In this document: positions 26,605 to 35,885 of the stretch, piece by piece | Position numbering within the stretch: position 1 is the stretch's first letter | Layout: every line of letters starts with the position of its first letter | NCBI RefSeq assembly: GCF_001651865.1 | Contig: NZ_LPUX01000055.1 | Span: 186,001-250,000, forward strand | Direction of reading: 5' to 3' | Source of the DNA: Sinorhizobium glycinis | GTDB taxonomy: Bacteria; Pseudomonadota; Alphaproteobacteria; Rhizobiales; Rhizobiaceae | Length of the DNA: 64,000 nucleotides | The notes under the pieces: generated by a model | Told to the model about the DNA's origin: nothing | The model's database searches: none | Seen by the model: the letters and a program-made list of their open reading frames with translations, nothing else | Program-made: the position numbers and the translations under genes

Positions 26605-27642
26605 TCAGGACTGGTGGAAGTGGGGAGCGTCGCTCGCGCCCTCGACAAGCTCCATAGGCCAGAGCTTGTTCGTCGCGGTATGCGGGTATTGATCCCTGAA
26701 GGCGGGCATGGTCGACAGCAGCGTTTCGGCCAGGGCAACGCCGAGATCACGCAGCGACAGGCGGAAGCAGGTGAGCGACGGAGAGAGAAACTGTGCCTGC
26801 GGGCTGTAGCGCCCGATGACCGCCACATCGCGTCCGGGCGTGACGCCGGCCTCGGACAGGGCCCGGTAAAAGCCGATCGCGATCGTCTCGTTGATGAGCA
26901 CGATTGCGGTCGGGCGGTCGTCCAGCGACACGAGGTCGCGGCCAATTTGGTAGCCACCGGCTTCGTTGGGAGTGGATCGAAAGATCAGCTCCTCGTCAAG
27001 GGCGAGGCCGTGCGCTGCCAGAGCCTGGCGGCAGCGTTCGACAAAGACGTAGCCGAGATTGACGTCGTCATGCGGCCGTGTGATCGCGATGCGGCGATGC
27101 CCGTGTGCGACGAGCCGGTCGATGGATGCTTGTGCCATGCCCTCGAAATCGAGGTCGAGCCAGGGCTGGCCGGCATCCGTCAGGGTTCGGCCAAGCGTGA
27201 CGAAGGGAATATTGCGCTCGGAAAGGAGCTCGACGCGCGGATCGTGCCGTTGCGTTGCCGAGAGGATCATCCCGTCCGCAAAGCCGCGGGCCACCACGCG
27301 GCGCAAATAGTCGGTCGGGTCCTCCTGCGATGAACAGAGCAGGGCGACGAGATCGAGCTTGTGCTTGGCGAAAACCGCCTGGACCCCATCGAAAACGCTC
27401 ATGAAGAACGTGTCGCCCTGGCCGGTGATCTCCGTTCCGGTCTGCATCATGAAGCCGATTATGTTGGTCGTTCCCTGACGCAGGCTTCGCCCGGACTGGT
27501 TCGCCACATAGCCGAGTTCCTTGGCGGCCGCGAGCACCCGCCTGCGCGTCTCCTCGTTCACATCGGGGCGGCCGTTCAGCGCCCGGGAGACCGTTCCGAT
27601 CGATATATCGAGATGCTGCGCAAGACGCCGAATGCCCTTCAT
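26605..27642 (-). CDS. LacI-family transcriptional regulator
   Basis: 345 residues: an N-terminal LacI helix-turn-helix (RLAQHLDISIGTVSRALNGRPDV) and hinge, then a periplasmic-binding-protein-like sensor domain for a sugar. The start is the ATG at 27642, giving MKGIRRLAQHLD; the frame is open further upstream but runs across the operator and into the divergent gene. It diverges from a carbohydrate operon at 27776, and a LacI-type palindrome lies between, so it probably represses that operon until its sugar ligand is bound. Confidence 0.9.
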   Translation of the reverse strand: MKGIRRLAQHLDISIGTVSRALNGRPDVNEETRRRVLAAAKELGYVANQSGRSLRQGTTNIIGFMMQTGTEITGQGDTFFMSVFDGVQAVFAKHKLDLVALLCSSQEDPTDYLRRVVARGFADGMILSATQRHDPRVELLSERNIPFVTLGRTLTDAGQPWLDLDFEGMAQASIDRLVAHGHRRIAITRPHDDVNLGYVFVERCRQALAAHGLALDEELIFRSTPNEAGGYQIGRDLVSLDDRPTAIVLINETIAIGFYRALSEAGVTPGRDVAVIGRYSPQAQFLSPSLTCFRLSLRDLGVALAETLLSTMPAFRDQYPHTATNKLWPMELVEGASDAPHFHQS

Positions 27643-27718
27643 TTCGGAGTGTTTCTCCCTCTGCCCGCCCGCCGGTTCCGATTCCCTATTGACATGCTTC
27701 GGAAACTCCGCATAGTTC

Positions 27719-27732
27719 CGTAAACGTTTACG
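27719..27732. promoter_or_regulatory. LacI-family operator palindrome
   Basis: The perfect palindrome CGTAAACGTTTACG lies between the divergent LacI-type gene (start 27642) and the oxidoreductase operon (start 27776). The central ACGT with AAAC/GTTT flanks is typical for LacI-family operators. Confidence 0.75.
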
Positions 27733-27775
27733 AACACCAATACAAGGCAAAAACGTAGGTTTCGGGAGGGGAATC

Positions 27776-28804
27776 GTGATCTTGCGCGCAGTTCTGTGCG
27801 GGTGCGGAGCTATGTCCAGGGGGTGGGTGAAGGCGATCGCCGCCGACCCCGACCTGCGGTCGGCGATCCGGATCGTCGGCCTCGTCGACGTGAAACCCGA
27901 GACCGCTCTCGCTCTTGCCGCTGAATTCGATCTCCAGGACGCTGTCATCGGGTCCGATCTCGACGCGGTGCTCGCGCAAACGACACCGGACATCCTTTTC
28001 GATGTCGTCGTGCCGGCGGCGCGTCGCGACGTCGTTGCCACCGGTTTCAGGCATGGGTGCCACGTGCTCAGCGAAAAGCCGATGGCCGCATCGCTCGCTG
28101 CCGGCCGGGAGTTGATCCGCCTCGCCGACGAGGCGGGGAAGCTGCACGCGGTCGTGCAGAACCGCCGGTTCATTTCCGGCGTGCGCCGCATCCGCCGCTT
28201 CGTGGAAGAGGGCGGCCTCGGACAGTTGACCGGCATTCACTGCGACTTCTTTATCGGGGCCCATTTCGGCGGCTTTCGCGAAGAGATGGACCACGTCCTA
28301 CTTCTCGACATGGCGATCCACACCTTCGATGCGGCGCGCTTCATCGCCGACCGGAAGCCGCTCGCCGTCTATTGCCACGAGGAGAACCCGCGCGGCTCCT
28401 GGTATCGGCACGGCGCGGCCGCAACGGCGATCTTCGAGCTCTCGGACGACGTGACCTTCACGTATCGCGGCTCCTGGTGCGCCGAGGGCGCCAACACGAG
28501 CTGGGAAAGCGCATGGCGGGTCACCGGGACGCGAGGCACGCTGCTTTGGGATGGGGCCGAGAGCTTCCGTGCCAATGCGGTTGCGGGCAGTGAGGGCTTG
28601 CTGCGCGAACCGGTGCCGCTCGAAATCCCGGAGCCCGCCGACCTGCGACAAACGCATGGCCACGCCAGCGTGATTGCCGATTTCATCGCGGCGATCCGCA
28701 GCGGCAAGAAGCCGGAGACGGCGAGCGACGACAATATCAACAGCCTTGCCATGGTGTTCGCGGCGATCGAGAGCGCCCGTACCCGGCAGCGCGTGACAAT
28801 CTGA
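27776..28804 (+). CDS. Gfo/Idh/MocA-family sugar oxidoreductase
   Basis: 342 residues: an N-terminal Rossmann domain (AVLCGCGAMSRGWVKAI, with DVKPETA at the end of the second strand), EKPMA as the conserved Lys-Pro segment of the family, and the C-terminal alpha/beta substrate domain with DMAIHTFDAARF carrying the catalytic His. Likely oxidises or epimerises the sugar or cyclitol imported by the CUT1 transporter downstream. The start is a GTG at 27776 with GGGAGGGG upstream. 13 bases separate it from the next gene. Confidence 0.87.
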   Translation: MILRAVLCGCGAMSRGWVKAIAADPDLRSAIRIVGLVDVKPETALALAAEFDLQDAVIGSDLDAVLAQTTPDILFDVVVPAARRDVVATGFRHGCHVLSEKPMAASLAAGRELIRLADEAGKLHAVVQNRRFISGVRRIRRFVEEGGLGQLTGIHCDFFIGAHFGGFREEMDHVLLLDMAIHTFDAARFIADRKPLAVYCHEENPRGSWYRHGAAATAIFELSDDVTFTYRGSWCAEGANTSWESAWRVTGTRGTLLWDGAESFRANAVAGSEGLLREPVPLEIPEPADLRQTHGHASVIADFIAAIRSGKKPETASDDNINSLAMVFAAIESARTRQRVTI

Positions 28805-28817
28805 ACGAGGCAAACCG

Positions 28818-29720
28818 ATGAGCAATCCAGCCAAGTCCATCCGCATCGGCACCATGGTCAGCGCCACCAAGGGCGGGGCGGCGCAGCGCATCGCCGAGAT
28901 CGCCGACCTCGGCTTCGAAAGCTTCGAACCCTTCTTCTGGCAGGCCACCAACGGGCAGGACCTCGCCGAACTCGGCAAGCGCTGCCGCGAGGCGATCGGC
29001 GATCGCGACATCACCATCTCGACGCTCGGCATGTTCGGCAATCCGCTCGAGGAGACCGATATCGACCTGCAGACGCTGCAGGGCTGGAAGGACTGCATCG
29101 ACAATGCCCACCATTTCGGCGCCACCTGCGTGGCGGGCTTTACTGGGCGGATCCGTAACCGGCCGCTCACCGACAGCCTGCCGCGTTACCGGAAGGTCTG
29201 GCGTGAACTCGCCGCACGCGCCGCCGACAGGGGCGTCAAGATCGCCTTCGAGAACTGCGCCATGGACGGCAACTGGGCGACAGGCGACTGGAACATCGCT
29301 CACAATCCCGATGCCTGGGAGCTGATTTTCAACGAGACGCCGGACGACCACATCGGCCTCGAATGGGAGCCCTGTCACCAGATGGTGTACCTGATCGAGC
29401 CGCTGCCGCAGATCCGCAAATGGGCTCACAAGATTTTCCATGTGCATGGAAAAGACGCAACGATCCGCTGGGACGTCATCCGCGAGCACGGCATCTTCGG
29501 CCGGGAGAAGTTCGTCTTCATGCGCACGCCGGGGTTCGGCGACAGCAACTGGACCGACATCATCTCGGAGCTGAGGCTCGCCGGCTGGTCCGGTTCGATC
29601 GATATCGAAGGCTGGCACGATCCGGTCTACCGCGACGCGCTGGAGATGACTGGCCAGGTGCACGCGCTCAATCATTTGAAGACTTGCCGGGGCGGTGATT
29701 TCGTCGCCAACCCTGCTTGA
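28818..29720 (+). CDS. Sugar phosphate isomerase/epimerase-like TIM-barrel protein
   Basis: 300 residues of the xylose isomerase-like TIM-barrel family (AP endonuclease 2 fold). Metal-ligand segments are visible: [25 protein letters not shown] and SIDIEGWHD, supplying Glu, Asp, His and Glu in the usual order. It follows the Gfo/Idh gene by 13 bases, a pairing typical of inositol or unusual-hexose catabolism. The exact substrate is unknown. Start ATG 28818. Confidence 0.85.
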   Translation: MSNPAKSIRIGTMVSATKGGAAQRIAEIADLGFESFEPFFWQATNGQDLAELGKRCREAIGDRDITISTLGMFGNPLEETDIDLQTLQGWKDCIDNAHHFGATCVAGFTGRIRNRPLTDSLPRYRKVWRELAARAADRGVKIAFENCAMDGNWATGDWNIAHNPDAWELIFNETPDDHIGLEWEPCHQMVYLIEPLPQIRKWAHKIFHVHGKDATIRWDVIREHGIFGREKFVFMRTPGFGDSNWTDIISELRLAGWSGSIDIEGWHDPVYRDALEMTGQVHALNHLKTCRGGDFVANPA

Positions 29721-29787
29721 GACGAGACATGCCCGATGGCCGGCGTGGAGGATGCCGTCCGCGGGAGAGCTACGAGAGGAGGAGTCC

Positions 29788-31020
29788 ATGGGTATCAGCA
29801 GATATGCAATGCTGGGCGCATTCGCCCTTGTCAGCCTTTCCTTGCCGGCCTTTTCGGCAAGCGCTGAAGATGTGACGATCAGCGTCTGGTCACTGGACAG
29901 AGACATCCAGCCGGCACCAAACTTGATCAATGATTTCAACAAGCTCAATTCGGGGATCAAAGTCGAGTATCGGCAGATCCAGTTCGACGACGTCGTCAGC
30001 GAAGCGATGCGCGCCTATTCGACCGGCCAAGCGCCGGACATCATCGCCGTCGATAATCCGGAGCACGCGCTGTTTTCCTCGCGTGGCGCTTTTCTCGATC
30101 TCACCGACATGATTTCGAAGTCCTCGGTGGTCAAGCCGGAGAACTACTTTCCCGGACCGCTCGCCTCCGTGACTTGGGACGGCAAATTATACGGCATCCC
30201 GAAGGCGACCAATACGATCGCCCTCTACTACAACAAGGACATGTTCAAGGCGAAGGGCCTCGATCCGAACAAGCCGCCGCAGACCTGGGATGAGCTGGTG
30301 GAAGCCGCACGCGAGCTGACGGATCCGGCCGCCAACGTCTACGGGCTCGCCTTTTCCGCCAAGGCGAACGAGGAGGGTACCTTCCAGTTCCTGCCCTGGG
30401 CACAGATGGCCGGCGGTGGCTATGACAGCATCAATTCGGAGGGGGCGGTCAAGGCGCTCGACATCTGGAAGACGATCATCGGCGAGAAGCTTGCGTCGCC
30501 GGATTCGCTGACGCGCGGCCAATGGGACTCGACCGGAACCTTTAACTCCGGCAATGCCGCGATGGCGATTTCCGGCCCGTGGGAACTCGATCGCATGATC
30601 AAGGAAGCCAAGTTCGATTGGGGTGTGACGCTGCTGCCGGTGCCTGAAATCAGCGCTGAACGGTCCTCGGCGATGGGCGATTTCAATTGGGCGATCTTTG
30701 CGAGCACCGAACATCCGCAGGAAGCCTTCAAGGTCCTCGAATACTTCGTCTCGCAGGACAACCGAATGTTCAAGGATTTCGGCCAGTTGCCCGCCCGCTC
30801 GGATATAGCCATTCCCCCCACCGGGGAGCCTTTGAAGGATGCGGCACTCAAGGTTTTCCTCGAACAGTTGAAATACGCCAAACCTCGCGGTCCGCACCCG
30901 GAGTGGCCGAAGATTTCAAAGGCCATCCAGGACGCGATCCAGGCAGCTCTGACAGGGCAGATGACCTCCAGGGAAGCGCTTGATCAGGCTGCCGCGAAGA
31001 TCAAGGCGGTCCTCGGCTGA
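29788..31020 (+). CDS. Extracellular solute-binding protein, CUT1 sugar importer
   Basis: 410 residues. Signal peptide ending FSASA (about residue 24), then [24 protein letters not shown], a family 1 solute-binding fold used for oligosaccharides, glycerol phosphate or polyols. [24 protein letters not shown] is the characteristic hinge and ligand segment. Start ATG 29788 with GAGGAGGAG upstream; the 67-base gap from the previous gene fits a single operon. Works with the two permeases and the ATPase that follow. Confidence 0.9.
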   Translation: MGISRYAMLGAFALVSLSLPAFSASAEDVTISVWSLDRDIQPAPNLINDFNKLNSGIKVEYRQIQFDDVVSEAMRAYSTGQAPDIIAVDNPEHALFSSRGAFLDLTDMISKSSVVKPENYFPGPLASVTWDGKLYGIPKATNTIALYYNKDMFKAKGLDPNKPPQTWDELVEAARELTDPAANVYGLAFSAKANEEGTFQFLPWAQMAGGGYDSINSEGAVKALDIWKTIIGEKLASPDSLTRGQWDSTGTFNSGNAAMAISGPWELDRMIKEAKFDWGVTLLPVPEISAERSSAMGDFNWAIFASTEHPQEAFKVLEYFVSQDNRMFKDFGQLPARSDIAIPPTGEPLKDAALKVFLEQLKYAKPRGPHPEWPKISKAIQDAIQAALTGQMTSREALDQAAAKIKAVLG

Positions 31021-31135
31021 GGGCTGCCGCTCGAAGCGGCGGCAGGCATTCACCGGCGGGTTATCACATCCGCCCGAGTTTCCTCCCGGGAGAGGCGATC
31101 TCCGGCTGCGGCCGGGATCGCCTGCGGGGATCGAC

Positions 31136-32038
31136 ATGAAGAGAATTCTATCCAGCGTGACGGACGGCAAAGGTTTCGACATCGGTCTCGTCCTGTTGCC
31201 GCTCGCCTTCCTGTTCATCATGTCCGGGCTGCCGCTCGTCTACAACGTGGTGATGAGTCTCCAGGAGGTCGACATGTTCAGCCTCGGCAGTTTCTCGCGC
31301 CCGTTCGTCGGTTTGAAGAACTATGTGGACCTCTTCTCGCAGCCCGAAACCCGCCCAATTCTCCTTAATACCGCGCTCTTCGTCAGTGCATCGATTGCCG
31401 GCCAATTCGTCATCGGCTTCGGCCTTGCCCTGTTCTTCTGGATGAATTTTCCGGGTGCTTCCTGGCTGCGCGGCCTGTTTCTCGTCTCCTGGGTAATGCC
31501 GGGCCTCGTCGTTGGTGCGATCTGGAACTGGATTCTCTCTGGCGATTTCGGGGTCCTCAATTTCCTCTTGCGGGAAATGGGTGTCACGGACGGCAATATC
31601 TTCTGGCGCTCCGATCCGAACTATTCGCTCTGGGCGGTGATTATCGCCAATATCTGGCTTGGTACCTCATTCAACATGATCCTGCTTTCGGTCGGGCTTT
31701 CGGGCATACCGAAGGATCTCTTTGAGGCGGCGGAACTCGACGGTGCCAACGCCTTCCAGCGGTTCTGGACGATCACCCTGCCGATGATGCGATCGACGAT
31801 CGGTGCGATCATCGCGCTCGGCCTGATCTTCACCCTGCAGCAGTTCGACCTCTTCGCCGCGATCACCTCCGGCGGACCGAACAACGCGTCCAACGTCACC
31901 CAGTACTGGGCCTGGGACCTCTCCTTCCGCCAGTACGACTTTGCCAAGGGCGCGACGATCTCGGTGATCATGATCGTCTTCGTGATGCTCGCTTCCGTCG
32001 TCTATGTGCGCTCCACCCGCCATGAGGTCCGAGGATGA
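31136..32038 (+). CDS. CUT1 ABC transporter permease (MalF/UgpA type)
   Basis: 300 residues with six helices. The EAA loop that docks on the ATPase is seen as EAAELDGANAFQRFWTITLP. ATG 31136 is the start because it precedes the first helix directly. It overlaps the next permease by four bases (ATGA), so the two are coupled. A 115-base spacer separates it from the binding-protein gene, common where the binding protein must be made in excess. Confidence 0.9.
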   Translation: MKRILSSVTDGKGFDIGLVLLPLAFLFIMSGLPLVYNVVMSLQEVDMFSLGSFSRPFVGLKNYVDLFSQPETRPILLNTALFVSASIAGQFVIGFGLALFFWMNFPGASWLRGLFLVSWVMPGLVVGAIWNWILSGDFGVLNFLLREMGVTDGNIFWRSDPNYSLWAVIIANIWLGTSFNMILLSVGLSGIPKDLFEAAELDGANAFQRFWTITLPMMRSTIGAIIALGLIFTLQQFDLFAAITSGGPNNASNVTQYWAWDLSFRQYDFAKGATISVIMIVFVMLASVVYVRSTRHEVRG

Positions 32039-32862
32039 GTGACGCGTTCCGCAACCGCCTGATGTTCGCCGCCGCGCTCGTGCTGGCAGCCATCTACCTC
32101 TTTCCGCTCTACTGGATGTACATCACCGCGCTGAAGACCGGTTCGGCGATGTTCGCGACGCCGCCGAAGTTCTTGCCGAGTGAACCGCAATGGGGAATCT
32201 ACGAATTCGTCTGGCAAAGCCGCAATATGGGGCGCTATTTATGGAACTCGCTGGTCATCGCCTCCGGCGCCGTTTCGTTGATCGCGGTGCTCGGCGTCGG
32301 CTGCGCCTATGTGCTGGCGCGCTACCGCAATGTCTGGGTGGATGTAGGCCTCTTCCTGATCCTCATGCTTCAGGTGCTGCCCGCGTCGCTGATGGTGACG
32401 CCGATCTTCGTCGGCTTCTCGCAATTCGGCCTGCTCGACACGCCGCGGCTCGCGGTCACTCTGGCGATCGCCGCAAAGAGCATGCCCTTTTTCGTCGTGC
32501 TGGTTCGGGCGACCTTCATGAGCGTGCCGATGGAACTCGAAGAGGCGGCGCTCGTCGACGGCAATTCGCGCATCGGCGCATTCTTCAACATCGTCCTGCC
32601 GCTTGCCCGTAACGGCATCCTGGTCAGCGCCATCCTGATCTTCATGCAGGCCTTCGGCGAATTCGTCTATTCGAAATCGATGATCCAGGCAGTGGAACTG
32701 CAACCGGCGAGCGTCGGCCTCAACTCCTTCATGGGACCGAACACCAATGAATGGAACAACATCATGGCCTACGCCACGATCTATGTGACGCCGGTCCTCG
32801 CAGTCTTTGTCCTCTTGCAGCGCCGCATCGTTTCCGGCCTCACATCGGGAGCCCTCAAATGA
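32035..32862 (+). CDS. CUT1 ABC transporter permease (MalG/UgpE type)
   Basis: 275 residues with six helices; the EAA loop is EEAALVDGNSRIGAFFNIVLP. Forms the heterodimeric channel with the upstream permease. Start overlaps the upstream stop, and its own stop overlaps the ATPase start (ATGA at 32859-32862), so all three subunits are translationally coupled. Confidence 0.9.
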   Translation: MSDAFRNRLMFAAALVLAAIYLFPLYWMYITALKTGSAMFATPPKFLPSEPQWGIYEFVWQSRNMGRYLWNSLVIASGAVSLIAVLGVGCAYVLARYRNVWVDVGLFLILMLQVLPASLMVTPIFVGFSQFGLLDTPRLAVTLAIAAKSMPFFVVLVRATFMSVPMELEEAALVDGNSRIGAFFNIVLPLARNGILVSAILIFMQAFGEFVYSKSMIQAVELQPASVGLNSFMGPNTNEWNNIMAYATIYVTPVLAVFVLLQRRIVSGLTSGALK

Positions 32863-34010
32863 CCCTTCAGATCGAGCTCAACGGCGTCAACAAATATTAT
32901 GGCGCGTTCCACGCGCTGAAGGACATCAACCTCGCGATAGAGGAGGGGACTTTCGTCGCCCTCGTCGGACCCTCCGGCTGCGGCAAGTCCACGCTGCTCC
33001 GCTCGCTCGCCGGCCTCGAGAAGATCACCACCGGCGAGATGAAAATCGCCGGGCAGCTGATGAACAAAGTTCCGCCGCGCAAGCGCGACGTCGCGATGGT
33101 CTTCCAGTCCTACGCGCTCTATCCGCATATGACGGTCGAGGAGAACCTCACCTACAGCCTGCGCATCCGCGGCGTGAAGAAGGCGGAGGCCCGCAAGGCG
33201 GCAGAAGCGGTGGCGGCGACCACGGGCCTGTCGCACCTGATGAAGCGCTATCCGCGCGAACTTTCGGGCGGCCAGCGCCAGCGCGTGGCGATGAGCCGCG
33301 CCATCATCCGCCATCCGAAAGCTTTTCTCTTCGACGAGCCGCTTTCCAACCTCGACGCGGCGCTTCGCGTGCATATGCGCAAAGAAATCCGGGCGCTGCA
33401 CGATCGGCTGCATTCCACCTCGGTCTATGTGACCCACGATCAGATCGAGGCGATGACCATGGCCGACCACGTCGTCGTCATGCGCGACGGCGTCATCGAG
33501 CAACAGGGACGACCGCTCGATCTCTATGACCGGCCGGCCAACAGGTTCGTCGCCGGTTTTATCGGCTCGCCGGCGATGAACTTCATACCGGGGATCGTCG
33601 GCGAGGGTGGCGCGGACGTGATCCTCGATTTCGGCCGGACCCGGGCGCGGCTGGCGCTTGCCGTTCGACTGGCGCCTGGACTCGGAGTGACGGTCGGCCT
33701 CCGTCCCGAGCACGTCCGGATCGTCGCAGCCGGCGAGGGGGCCTTCGATATCCCCGTCGGCGTCGTCGAGTCCACCGGCTCAGCCACCTATGTCGCCTCG
33801 GCAACGCAGCCTGAACTGACCGTGGTCGAGACCGGGCGCGGCGACGTGAGAAGCGGCGACGTCATCGGCCTTGCGATCAATCCGAAGCAACTGCATCTGT
33901 TCGATGCGGAGACGGGGCAGCGGATCGAAGGCGGAAGACTGCATAACGACGGGCGTTTCGCGCCGCTTGCCGCCCCTCATCCCGCTGCCGCGACCTTCTC
34001 CCCGTCCTGA
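32859..34010 (+). CDS. CUT1 ABC transporter ATPase (UgpC/MalK type) with repeat-derived C-terminus
   Basis: 383 residues: nucleotide-binding domain with Walker A GPSGCGKST, signature LSGGQRQRVAM and Walker B FLFDEPLSNLD, then an OB-fold regulatory domain (FIGSPAMNF and GLRPEHV are typical). Start ATG 32859 in the ATGA overlap. The last dozen codons (after RFAPLAAP) and the stop at 34008-34010 lie inside an intergenic palindromic repeat at 33972-34128, so the natural C-terminus has been replaced or extended by repeat sequence. Confidence 0.9.
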   Translation: MTLQIELNGVNKYYGAFHALKDINLAIEEGTFVALVGPSGCGKSTLLRSLAGLEKITTGEMKIAGQLMNKVPPRKRDVAMVFQSYALYPHMTVEENLTYSLRIRGVKKAEARKAAEAVAATTGLSHLMKRYPRELSGGQRQRVAMSRAIIRHPKAFLFDEPLSNLDAALRVHMRKEIRALHDRLHSTSVYVTHDQIEAMTMADHVVVMRDGVIEQQGRPLDLYDRPANRFVAGFIGSPAMNFIPGIVGEGGADVILDFGRTRARLALAVRLAPGLGVTVGLRPEHVRIVAAGEGAFDIPVGVVESTGSATYVASATQPELTVVETGRGDVRSGDVIGLAINPKQLHLFDAETGQRIEGGRLHNDGRFAPLAAPHPAAATFSPS

Positions 34011-34128
34011 CGGGGAGAAGGGGCAAATCGCGTGCTCCTAGTCCCCTCGATGCTGGCGAAGGGCGATGCCGCGAGTCCCTTCGCCCCGCTTGCGGGGAGA
34101 AGGTGGCCGGCAGGCCGGATGAGGGGGC
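33972..34128. repeat. RIME-like intergenic palindromic element
   Basis: Two strong hairpins inside inverted outer arms. Outer arms: GCCCCTCATCC (33972-33982) and its near-complement ending at 34128. Left hairpin: CCTTCTCCCCG (33994-34004) with CGGGGAGAAGG (34011-34021). Right hairpin: around CCTTCGCCCCG/GCGGGGAGAAGG (34078-34103). The sequence and layout resemble the RIME-type mosaic elements of rhizobia; assignment is from memory. Confidence 0.8.
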
Positions 34129-34151
34129 GTCCGCTTACCCGCGCCAGCGAA

Positions 34152-34895
34152 CTAACCCGGGTTCTCCTGCGCCCTGAGGTTCAGGATCAGCCGTTCCTGC
34201 CCCACCCGGATGACGTGCTCCATGGCACTGCGCGCGCCTTCCTCGTTGCGGCGGCCGATTTCCTCGACGATACCGATATGCGCCATGGCGACCCGGTCGA
34301 TTTCGCTGTCATCGGCCGAGGGGCTGGTGAGCCTGAAGACGCCGACCAGCGCGGCTTCGATCAAGCTGCCGACCGACCGCATGAAAGGGTTGAGCGAGGC
34401 TTCCAGCAGCCGCAGGTGAAATTCGAGGTCGGCTCTCGCCAGCGTCTGGGCGCTGTGGCCGGCATCCGCCATGGCCACGGCAAGCCGCATCATCCAGGCG
34501 ATATCCCCATCCGTGGCGCGGCGGGCGGCAAGGCCTGCGGCATAGGGCTCGAGGGCGAGGCGCACTTCGCTGACATGGCGCAGGAACTCCTCGTCGACGC
34601 CGGCGCTGAAATGCCAGGTGAGCACATCGCCGTCGAACAGGTTCCAGTAGGCCCGAGGCATGACGCGCGTGCCGATCCGTGCCCGCGCCACGACGAGACC
34701 CTTTGCTGCCAGCGTCTTCATGGCTTCGCGCAATACGGTGCGGGAGACGTTGAAGCGCGCCGCAAGTTCGGTATCGCCGGGAAGTGTATCGCCGACGGCG
34801 AACCGATCGGAGACGATCGCCTGGCCAAGCTCGTCGACGACAAGCCGGTGGCTGGTCCGCTTGCCCGGTTGGTTGCCAAAGCCCGACGACGGCAT
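34152..34895 (-). CDS. GntR-family (FadR subclass) regulator
   Basis: 247 residues: winged helix-turn-helix at about 15-75 (LPGDTELAARFNVSRTVLREAMKTL) and an all-helical FCD ligand domain with metal-binding His/Asp residues (DLEFHLRLLEAS, AHIGIVEEI). It is the last gene of the sugar-transport operon read from 39.5 kb downward, 21 bases after the permease stop, and so probably controls that operon. GGAGG precedes the ATG at 34895. Confidence 0.88.
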   Translation of the reverse strand: MPSSGFGNQPGKRTSHRLVVDELGQAIVSDRFAVGDTLPGDTELAARFNVSRTVLREAMKTLAAKGLVVARARIGTRVMPRAYWNLFDGDVLTWHFSAGVDEEFLRHVSEVRLALEPYAAGLAARRATDGDIAWMMRLAVAMADAGHSAQTLARADLEFHLRLLEASLNPFMRSVGSLIEAALVGVFRLTSPSADDSEIDRVAMAHIGIVEEIGRRNEEGARSAMEHVIRVGQERLILNLRAQENPG

Positions 34896-34916
34896 TTTAC
34901 ACTTTCCTCCACCTCG

Positions 34917-35885
34917 TCATGCGGGTTGCCGGCCGTTGCGCGACAGGCGGATGATTCCCTTCTGAAGAAGGATGAAGGCAAAGAGCAGCAGGCCGATCAG
35001 GATCTTGGTCCACCAGCTCGAAAGCGTACCGTCGAAGGTGATGTAGGTCTGGATCAGGCCCTGGATGAGGATGCCGACCAGCGTGCCGGCAACGAAGCCG
35101 GAGCCGCCGGTCAGGAGCGTACCGCCGATGACGACCGCTGTGATCGCATCGAGCTCGACGCCGACGGCTGCAAGAGAATAGCCGGCCGAGGTATAGAGCG
35201 AGAATACGATGCCGGAGAGTCCTGCCAGCAGCCCCGACAGTGCGTAGATCCTGACGGTCGTGCTTGCGACCGGCACGCCCACGAGTTTGGCTGTCGCCGT
35301 GCCGCCGCCAAGCGCGTAGACATTCGTTCCGAAACGGGTCCGGTGCGCGATAAGAATGCCGATGGCGAAGACGAGCAGCATAAGACCGCCGATGAGAGTG
35401 ATCCGCCCGCCGCCGGGAAGCTTGAAATAGAGACTTTTGAGCGTCGCGTAGAACGGATGCTTGATCGGGATGGAATCGATCGACAGCACGAAGGCCATGC
35501 CGCGGGCGAGGAACATGCCGGCAAGGGTGACGATGAAGGCCGGCATTTCGAGATGGTGGATGATCGCTCCCATGACCGCTCCGAAGAGCGTCGTGATGGC
35601 GAGAACCAGAGCGAAAGCGGCAAGCGGGTGGATGCCGGTCTGTTCGAGCACGACGGCGAGGAAGACGCCGGTAAAGGCGATCACCGCGCCGACCGAAAGG
35701 TCGATGCCGCCGGAAAGAATGACGAAGGTCATGCCGACCGCGGCAATGCCGAGGAAGGCGTTGTCGGTGAGCAGATTGCCGATCACCCGTGTCGACAGCA
35801 TGTTCGGGTACTGCGCGACGCAGAGCGCGTAGCTCAGAAGAAAGATCAGGATTGTTGCCGTAAGCGGAAGATATTTCTGCTTCAT
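34917..35885 (-). CDS. yjfF: CUT2 sugar ABC permease, YjfF type
   Basis: 322 residues, about nine helices, with GMTFVILSGGIDLSVGAVIAF and VIGGTLLTGGSGFVAGTLVG as family marks. Together with the preceding permease it forms the YtfT/YjfF pair known from the E. coli galactofuranose importer. Start ATG 35885 overlaps the stop of the previous gene (ATGA), so the permeases are coupled. The actual substrate here is inferred only by family. Confidence 0.85.
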   Translation of the reverse strand: MKQKYLPLTATILIFLLSYALCVAQYPNMLSTRVIGNLLTDNAFLGIAAVGMTFVILSGGIDLSVGAVIAFTGVFLAVVLEQTGIHPLAAFALVLAITTLFGAVMGAIIHHLEMPAFIVTLAGMFLARGMAFVLSIDSIPIKHPFYATLKSLYFKLPGGGRITLIGGLMLLVFAIGILIAHRTRFGTNVYALGGGTATAKLVGVPVASTTVRIYALSGLLAGLSGIVFSLYTSAGYSLAAVGVELDAITAVVIGGTLLTGGSGFVAGTLVGILIQGLIQTYITFDGTLSSWWTKILIGLLLFAFILLQKGIIRLSRNGRQPA

